From positions 1-12,651 of the forward strand of contig JAEYRR010000117.1 in the NCBI GenBank assembly GCA_023435505.1: 12,651 nucleotides of DNA, in the 5' to 3' direction. Shown one piece after another: positions 7,897 to 12,651 of this stretch. Position numbers and translations under genes: made by a program. Below the pieces are notes generated by a model, which made no database searches, was not told the DNA's origin, and was given only the letters and a program-made list of their open reading frames with translations. How positions within the stretch are numbered: position 1 is the stretch's first letter; each line of letters begins with the position of its first letter. Source of the stretch: Bacillota bacterium (GTDB taxonomy: Bacteria; Bacillota; Clostridia; Lachnospirales; Lachnospiraceae).

Positions 7897-9330
7897 CTAT
7901 TTGCTTAACAACTGAAGTAATATCTCGTTAATCATAGTAGGGTTTGCTTTCCCTTTCATTTCCTTCATGGTCTGACCTACTAAAAATCCCATGGCTTTGG
8001 TCTTTCCAGCATGATAATCCTCAACAGACTGTGGGTTAGACGCTACGACTCTCTCGATGGTAGAGCGAAGAGCTCCTTCATCATTAACCATCTTTAGACC
8101 TTTCTCCTCCACATACTTCTCAGGATCAATGTCTTTTACAAAAATCAGTTCAAAGACTTCCTTTGCTACCGTACGGTTGATTGTATTAGCATGAATTAGT
8201 CCTATTAACTTAGCAAGATTCTCTGGTGAGAAATGAATCTCCTCGGGATCCATACTATGCTCCTTCAACAGTCTCATTGTCTCTACCATAAGCCAATTAG
8301 ATACTTCTTTTGGTTCCTTGCAGATAGCTACTGTAGCCTCAAATAGATCTGCTAAGCTTTTGGAGCCAGTTATAATGGAAGCATCATATTCCGGAATGTC
8401 ATACTCCTTCTCATAACGGAGCATCTTAGCATCTCTAAGCTCTGGTTCATTGTCTTTAATACTTGCAATCCATTTATCACTGATTTCAATCGGTACCAGA
8501 TCTGGCTCAGGGAAATAACGATAATCCTGGGCATCCTCCTTGCTTCTCATGGCAAAGGAGCTATCCTTGTTATCATCCCAGCGGCGGGTCTCCTGAATAA
8601 TCTCTTTTCCATATTCAATCCGTTCAATCTGGCGCTTTCTCTCTCCCTCAATGGCTCTGGCTATGGATTTAAAGGAGTTAAGGTTTTTCATTTCTGTACG
8701 TGTTCCAAACTCAGGAGCCCCCACTTCACGGATTGATAAGTTTACATCTGCACGCAGGGACCCTTCCTGCATCTTACAGTCAGAAACTCCAAGATACTGA
8801 AGGATTAATTTGAGTTTCTCCAGATAAGCGATTACCTCATCTGCAGAGCGCATATCAGGGTCAGATACGATTTCAATCAGAGGGACTCCACAACGGTTGT
8901 AATCTACTAAAGTACAGTCATCCCATTCGTCATGAACTAACTTACCAGCATCCTCCTCCATATGAATTTCATGAATTCCAATGGACTTCTTACTTCCATC
9001 TACCTCAATCTCTACGTGTCCATTACGACAAATTGGAAGATATAGCTGCGATACCTGATACGCCTTAGGAAGATCCGGGTAAAAATAATTCTTACGGTCA
9101 AATTTACATTTTTGAGTAATGGTACAATTGGTAGCTAGACCTGCTGCAATCGCATATTCTACTACCTTTTTATTCAAAACAGGCAGAGTCCCTGGCATAC
9201 CAGTACAAACCGGGCAGCAATGGGTATTAGGAGCTCCTCCAAATTCTGTGGAGCAGGAACAGAAGATCTTAGTCTTTGTTGCCAGTTCCACATGGACCTC
9301 TAAGCCTATGACTGTTTCATAATGTTTCAT
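7897..9330 (-). CDS. gatB: Asp-tRNA(Asn)/Glu-tRNA(Gln) amidotransferase subunit B
   Basis: GatB is the kinase and tRNA-binding subunit. It activates the carboxylate of Asp-tRNA-Asn or Glu-tRNA-Gln with ATP and receives ammonia from GatA through a tunnel. Counting from the ATG, the N-terminus ETVIGLEVHVEL is the family signature. FCSC (residues 23-26) and CCPVC (38-42) are the zinc-binding cysteines, and KNYFYPDLPKAYQ and RYFPEPDLVP are conserved active-site segments. The C-terminal helical and tail region ends in TMINEILLQLLSK. The length of 477 aa is normal. A GTG two codons upstream (9336) would give 479 aa, but the AAAGGGG Shine-Dalgarno ends only two bases before that GTG and eight before the ATG at 9330, so ATG is preferred. 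It is the last gene of aspS-gatCAB, 15 bases after the gatA stop. Confidence 0.97.
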   Translation of the reverse strand: MKHYETVIGLEVHVELATKTKIFCSCSTEFGGAPNTHCCPVCTGMPGTLPVLNKKVVEYAIAAGLATNCTITQKCKFDRKNYFYPDLPKAYQVSQLYLPICRNGHVEIEVDGSKKSIGIHEIHMEEDAGKLVHDEWDDCTLVDYNRCGVPLIEIVSDPDMRSADEVIAYLEKLKLILQYLGVSDCKMQEGSLRADVNLSIREVGAPEFGTRTEMKNLNSFKSIARAIEGERKRQIERIEYGKEIIQETRRWDDNKDSSFAMRSKEDAQDYRYFPEPDLVPIEISDKWIASIKDNEPELRDAKMLRYEKEYDIPEYDASIITGSKSLADLFEATVAICKEPKEVSNWLMVETMRLLKEHSMDPEEIHFSPENLAKLIGLIHANTINRTVAKEVFELIFVKDIDPEKYVEEKGLKMVNDEGALRSTIERVVASNPQSVEDYHAGKTKAMGFLVGQTMKEMKGKANPTMINEILLQLLSK

Positions 9331-9345
9331 ATTCACTACCCCTTT
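9331..9345 (-). promoter_or_regulatory. Ribosome binding site that decides the gatB start
   Basis: Minus-strand AAAGGGG (9345-9339) is followed by TAGTGAAT and then ATG. The spacing is eight bases to ATG (9330) but two to the upstream GTG (9336), which favours the ATG. Confidence 0.7.
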
Positions 9346-10806
9346 CTATAAACTTGGTCTGACGTATTCCCTAGTCTGTTCATAGGAATAAGCAGCTCTT
9401 ATGATGTCTTTTTCACCTAATGGTTTTCCGATAAACTGAGCTCCAATTGGAAGACCATTGGAATCAACTCCGCATGGGAGGCTTATGGCTGGAAGTCCTG
9501 CTAGATTAACAGAAACCGTATAGATATCTCCTAGATACATCTTCACTGGATCTGATAGATTTTCTCCCATCTTTAATGCTGTAGTCGGAGCAGTTGGTCC
9601 TAGAATCACATCATATTTCTCGAAAACTCTATCAAAAGCTTGCTTAATAACTGCTTTTACACGGAGAGCCTTATTATAATAGGCATCATAATAACCAGAA
9701 CTAAGTACAAAAGCACCAATCATCATTCTTCTCTTAACTTCCATTCCAAAGCCCTGATCCCTGGTTTTCTTATATACATCTTGAAGTCCTTGATACTCCG
9801 TAGTACGGAACCCGTATTTCACACCATCATAACGGCTTAGGTTGGAACTTGCTTCTGCTGAAGCAAGGACATAGTAGGCAGGGATGGCATAATCCACTGC
9901 TTCTAACTCACATTCCTCCACAATGGCTCCTTTTGCTTCCAGCTCCTTTGCTACCTTAAGAATTGCTTCTTTTACCTGAGGTTCTAGGCCCTTTTTAAGG
10001 TAGTCCTTTGGAATCGCCACCCTCAGTCCTTTTACATCATCTACTAAAGCATCTGTGTAGGAATAGGAATCCTGTGGAATAGAGGTAGAATCTTTTTTAT
10101 CATGTCCGGCAATCACCTCTAAAGTAGCAACACAATCTGAGACATTTCTAGCAATCGGACCAATCTGGTCTAAAGAGGAAGCATAAGCGATAAGACCATA
10201 ACGGCTCACAGCTCCATAGGTTGGTTTAATCCCTGTTACTCCGCAGAAGGAACTTGGTTGGCGAATGGATCCCCCTGTATCAGAGCCTAAGGCAAGAAAC
10301 GCTTCTTCAGCGGCTACTGCAGCTGCAGCTCCTCCACTGGAACCACCAGGTACATGGTCCATATTCCAAGGATTTTTTGTTGGTCCAAAGTAGGAGGTCT
10401 GTGTTGTACTGCCCATTGCAAATTCATCCATATTCAGCTTACCTATGATGACTGCACCAGCTTTATTTAACCGATCAATGACCTCTGCATCGTAGGGGGG
10501 AACAAAATTACTTAATATCTTGGAACTACAGGTAGTCAGTACGCCTTTGGTACATATATTGTCTTTGATGGCAACTGGCACTCCGGCTAACGGAGAATCT
10601 AAAAGTTCTCCGGCATCAATCAAAGCCTGCACTTTTTCAGCCCGTTTTAAAGCCTCTTCTTCTAATACCGTCACATAACAGTGATATCTGCTATCACGTT
10701 CCTTGATTTTACTAATCTGGGCTTTGGTAGCCTCAAGCACTGTAACCTCTCCCGCTTTAATTTTCTTACTGAGTTCTAAGGCGGTCAGCCTAGTAAGTTC
10801 TTTCAT
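9346..10806 (-). CDS. gatA: Asp-tRNA(Asn)/Glu-tRNA(Gln) amidotransferase subunit A (glutaminase)
   Basis: GatA belongs to the amidase-signature family and hydrolyses glutamine to supply ammonia to GatB. The Ser-cisSer-Lys triad is visible: Lys81 in GVPVAIKDN, Ser156 in VPGGSSGG and the nucleophile Ser180 in GSDTGGSIRQP. These fall two residues later than the K79/S154/S178 numbering I recall for the Staphylococcus enzyme. The length of 486 aa is typical, and the protein ends at QTREYVRPSL. The ATG at 10806 has AGGAGG eight bases upstream; the Shine-Dalgarno lies against the gatC stop, and the genes are 12 bases apart, so translation is probably coupled. The position between gatC and gatB rules out a stand-alone amidase. 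No lesion is seen. Confidence 0.97.
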   Translation of the reverse strand: MKELTRLTALELSKKIKAGEVTVLEATKAQISKIKERDSRYHCYVTVLEEEALKRAEKVQALIDAGELLDSPLAGVPVAIKDNICTKGVLTTCSSKILSNFVPPYDAEVIDRLNKAGAVIIGKLNMDEFAMGSTTQTSYFGPTKNPWNMDHVPGGSSGGAAAAVAAEEAFLALGSDTGGSIRQPSSFCGVTGIKPTYGAVSRYGLIAYASSLDQIGPIARNVSDCVATLEVIAGHDKKDSTSIPQDSYSYTDALVDDVKGLRVAIPKDYLKKGLEPQVKEAILKVAKELEAKGAIVEECELEAVDYAIPAYYVLASAEASSNLSRYDGVKYGFRTTEYQGLQDVYKKTRDQGFGMEVKRRMMIGAFVLSSGYYDAYYNKALRVKAVIKQAFDRVFEKYDVILGPTAPTTALKMGENLSDPVKMYLGDIYTVSVNLAGLPAISLPCGVDSNGLPIGAQFIGKPLGEKDIIRAAYSYEQTREYVRPSL

Positions 10807-10818
10807 ATAGCTTCCCTC

Positions 10819-11106
10819 CTATTCCACTGTCTTAGGAACGACAAAGCAGCCGTCCTTTTTCACAGGTGCATTCTTTAATAGGTTTTCTCTATCATCTCCA
10901 TTGACTACCACATCTTCGCGAAACACATTATGAAGAGGAAATGCGTGGGACATCGGTTCTATCCCTTCAGTATCCAGTTCATTCATAGTCTCCATATAGC
11001 CAAGGATATTGCCAAGGTCCTTTGGGGCTCTCTCCTTCTCTTCCTTCGTCAATTCCAACTTGGCAAGTGCTGCTACATAATCTATAACTTTTTCATTGAT
11101 TTCCAT
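10819..11106 (-). CDS. gatC: Asp-tRNA(Asn)/Glu-tRNA(Gln) amidotransferase subunit C
   Basis: GatC is the small belt-like subunit that wraps GatA and GatB and stabilises the complex. At 95 aa it has the usual length. The N-terminal [19 protein letters not shown] is the characteristic helix, followed by [25 protein letters not shown]. The C-terminal tail LFREDVV-type segment appears here as [19 protein letters not shown] and ends in [12 protein letters not shown], all family hallmarks. The start ATG at 11106 has GAAGG eight bases upstream, weaker than the other sites in the operon. It follows the aspS stop by 24 bases and precedes gatA by 12. No other assignment fits. Confidence 0.96.
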   Translation of the reverse strand: MEINEKVIDYVAALAKLELTKEEKERAPKDLGNILGYMETMNELDTEGIEPMSHAFPLHNVFREDVVVNGDDRENLLKNAPVKKDGCFVVPKTVE

Positions 11107-11130
11107 CAGCCGAACCTTCTTTCTATTTAT

Positions 11131-12468
11131 TTATGGTTCCAAACGAGTTACATCACGTGGGAACATGGTGGTTTCTCTGACATTCTGCTCATCTAAAAGC
11201 TTCATAGTAAGTCTCTCAAGTCCTAGACCAAGTCCTCCATGTGGTGGCATTCCGTGTTTAAATATCATCAAATAGTTTTCAAAATCTTCAACTTCCATCC
11301 CCCGGTCTCTCATCTTCTTCACAATCGTTTCGTATTCATGGATTCTCTGACCACCGGTAGTAATCTCCATGCCTTTGTATAGAAGGTCAAAACTAAGGGT
11401 ATATTTCGGATCTTTTGGATCGTCCATTGCATAAAATGGTCGTTTTTTTGAAGGATAGTGGGTTACAAAGACGAAGTCGCTGTCGTACTCCTCTTTAAAG
11501 TACCGACCAATCAATACTTCTTCCTCTGGCTCTAGGTCATATGGGTTCCTGATCTTATGATTGTACTTCTCTGACGCTAACTGCTTTGCTTCATCAAAAC
11601 GTACCGAAGGAATCTTATCTACCTGGGGAAGAGTGACACCAAGTAGATGGATCTCTTTGTCATATTCCTTTTTAAGAAATGCGATGGTATGCTGTAACAT
11701 TGCCTGCTCCATGGCCATGATTTCTTCAAAACTATCAATATAGCCCATTTCGAAATCAACTGAAGTATATTCATTAAGATGTCTAGTCGTATTGTGTTTC
11801 TCTGCTCGAAATACTGGAGCTATCTCAAATACCCGGTCATATACACCAACCATGGTCTGCTTATAAAACTGTGGACTCTGAGCTAAGAATGCTTTCTTCC
11901 CAAAATACTCAAGCTTGAATACATTGGCTCCACCTTCTGCATTACCAGCTACGATCTTCGGTGAACGAATCTCAGTAAAATGCTCTCCAAACAAGAAATC
12001 TCTGAATCCTCGTAAAAGCCCTTCCTGAATCTTAAAAATAGCTCGTTCCCTAATGTTACGAAGAGAAATTGGACGTAGGGCGACTTTAGTCTCCAGGCTG
12101 GTATTTAGCTTCCATTTACCGATTGGTAGCGGCAAGATACTGTCCTTTAAAGGTTCACTTAAGACTTTTATGGCAGTAAGCCTAAGTTCAAAACCATGAG
12201 GAGCTCTTTCCTCTGTAGCTACCATTCCTTCTACCTCAAGAGCAGTACCTTCCTTTAACCCTTTTATATCAAAAGAGAACGTGTTAGGATTATATACACA
12301 CTGCACCAAACCTTCGTATTTTCTTAAGACAATAAAGGTAAACTCACTCATATCACGGATGACATGAACCATGCCGTTCATCTTAACGGACTGTCCTTTA
12401 AACCCTTGTTCTATGATATTGCTGATTTCTACTGCCTCTTTTTTTATAATTCCTGAAATATAATCCAT
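11131..12468 (-). CDS. aspS: Aspartate-tRNA(Asp/Asn) ligase, archaeal-type, probably non-discriminating
   Basis: This class II synthetase attaches aspartate to tRNA. At 445 aa it is the short archaeal/eukaryal type without the bacterial insertion domain of the roughly 590-aa AspRS. An N-terminal OB-fold anticodon-binding domain (about 25-105) is followed by the catalytic domain. QSPQFYKQ lies at 197-204, motif 2 at about 220-241 (FRAEKHNTTRH...DFEMG), motif 3 at 412-420 (GLGLGLERL) and MFPRD at 435-439. His35 (GMVHVIRD) and Pro90 (ERAPHGFEL) appear to fall where non-discriminating enzymes carry His and Pro and discriminating ones Trp and Lys; this alignment is from memory. With gatCAB downstream, the enzyme most likely makes Asp-tRNA-Asn for amidation. 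AGGAGG lies eight bases before the ATG. The gene is first in its operon, behind a T-box leader. Confidence 0.92.
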   Translation of the reverse strand: MDYISGIIKKEAVEISNIIEQGFKGQSVKMNGMVHVIRDMSEFTFIVLRKYEGLVQCVYNPNTFSFDIKGLKEGTALEVEGMVATEERAPHGFELRLTAIKVLSEPLKDSILPLPIGKWKLNTSLETKVALRPISLRNIRERAIFKIQEGLLRGFRDFLFGEHFTEIRSPKIVAGNAEGGANVFKLEYFGKKAFLAQSPQFYKQTMVGVYDRVFEIAPVFRAEKHNTTRHLNEYTSVDFEMGYIDSFEEIMAMEQAMLQHTIAFLKKEYDKEIHLLGVTLPQVDKIPSVRFDEAKQLASEKYNHKIRNPYDLEPEEEVLIGRYFKEEYDSDFVFVTHYPSKKRPFYAMDDPKDPKYTLSFDLLYKGMEITTGGQRIHEYETIVKKMRDRGMEVEDFENYLMIFKHGMPPHGGLGLGLERLTMKLLDEQNVRETTMFPRDVTRLEP

Positions 12469-12504
12469 AACAAACTCCTCCTATACATTGTTTTGGTTGT
12501 AAAC

Positions 12505-12537
12505 AAAAAAAACCGAAGCCTAATACATAGACTTCGG
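12505..12537 (-). terminator. T-box-controlled intrinsic terminator
   Basis: CCGAAGTC (12537-12530) pairs with GGCTTCGG (12520-12513) through 8 bp including one G-U, with a nine-base loop, and is followed by eight T residues (12512-12505) on the minus strand. It lies about 37 bases before the aspS start and is mutually exclusive with the T-box antiterminator. Confidence 0.93.
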
Positions 12538-12651
12538 GACGAATATAACCGCGGTACCACCCAAGTTGAGAACAAGCTGTTCTCCTCTCTTCACTTAACG
12601 CGTGTAACGCATGACCCTACTTAAGTTCGAATCATGAGCTCCAGAGTGTTC
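12505..12651 (-). promoter_or_regulatory. T-box riboswitch leader of aspS-gatCAB (3' part; Stem I and specifier beyond right edge)
   Basis: The conserved T-box GGGTGGTACCGCGG lies at 12562-12549 on the minus strand. Its UGGU would pair with the 3' end of uncharged tRNA. A 7-bp stem with a GCT loop (12584-12568, GAGAACA/TGTTCTC) fits stem III. Upstream, ACTTAA and TTAAGT flank a GCGT-TAC-ACGC hairpin in the stem II region. The antiterminator is visible: ACTTGGG (12566-12560) pairs with CCC(G)AAGT (12538-12531), with one bulged G, and the latter is the 5' arm of the terminator. Uncharged tRNA therefore favours read-through into aspS-gatCAB. The specifier codon and promoter are outside the window, so the sensed tRNA cannot be read here. 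Confidence 0.95.

Noticed and set aside
12625..12633. GTTCGAATC on the plus strand, resembling a tRNA T-arm
   Set aside because: The flanking bases do not form a T-stem, there is no acceptor or anticodon arm around it, and the stretch belongs to the T-box leader read on the other strand.

Overview
The window looks like a stretch of a low-GC Firmicutes chromosome, most likely a clostridial or Lachnospiraceae-type anaerobe. The signs are strong AGGAGG-type ribosome binding sites, AT-rich intergenic DNA, a T-box leader, an archaeal-type (non-discriminating) AspRS next to gatCAB, and a FliK-like protein of the kind seen in motile Clostridia. No mobile element, CRISPR array, rRNA or tRNA gene was seen. 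Identifications come from motif reading only.

Left part (1-5294, minus strand): the two glutamate synthase subunits are transcribed leftward. gltB (large subunit, complete, 1528 aa) is followed after 23 bases by gltD (small subunit), which runs off the left edge after 228 codons. Together they turn glutamine plus 2-oxoglutarate into two glutamates.

Control region (5295-5626): this 332-base AT-rich divergent region is the most interesting non-coding DNA here. Toward gltB it holds two similar promoters (both TTGATT-N17-TATnAT) and an intrinsic terminator placed between promoter and gene. A 10-base segment upstream can pair perfectly with part of that terminator, and a short hairpin with an AAGGGU hexaloop overlaps its 5' arm. 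This looks like transcription attenuation of gltBD. Toward the other side there is a sigma-28/SigD-like -10 element for a flagellar-type gene.

Middle (5627-7825, plus strand): a 621-aa protein with a C-terminal flagellar hook-length-control (FliK) type domain is followed by an 86-aa protein with three predicted membrane segments and its own sigma-A-like promoter. A stem-loop terminator at 7846-7888 separates this pair from the convergent operon on the right.

Right part (7897-12651, minus strand): aspS (archaeal-type AspRS), gatC, gatA and gatB form a tight operon with 12-24 base gaps. It sits behind a T-box riboswitch whose 3' half is in the window. The four proteins make up the indirect route to Asn-tRNA: the AspRS charges tRNA-Asn with Asp, and GatCAB amidates it. 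GatCAB can also convert Glu-tRNA-Gln. Glutamine is the amide donor for both GatCAB and GltBD, so the two operons share a nitrogen theme, although nothing in the sequence shows common regulation.
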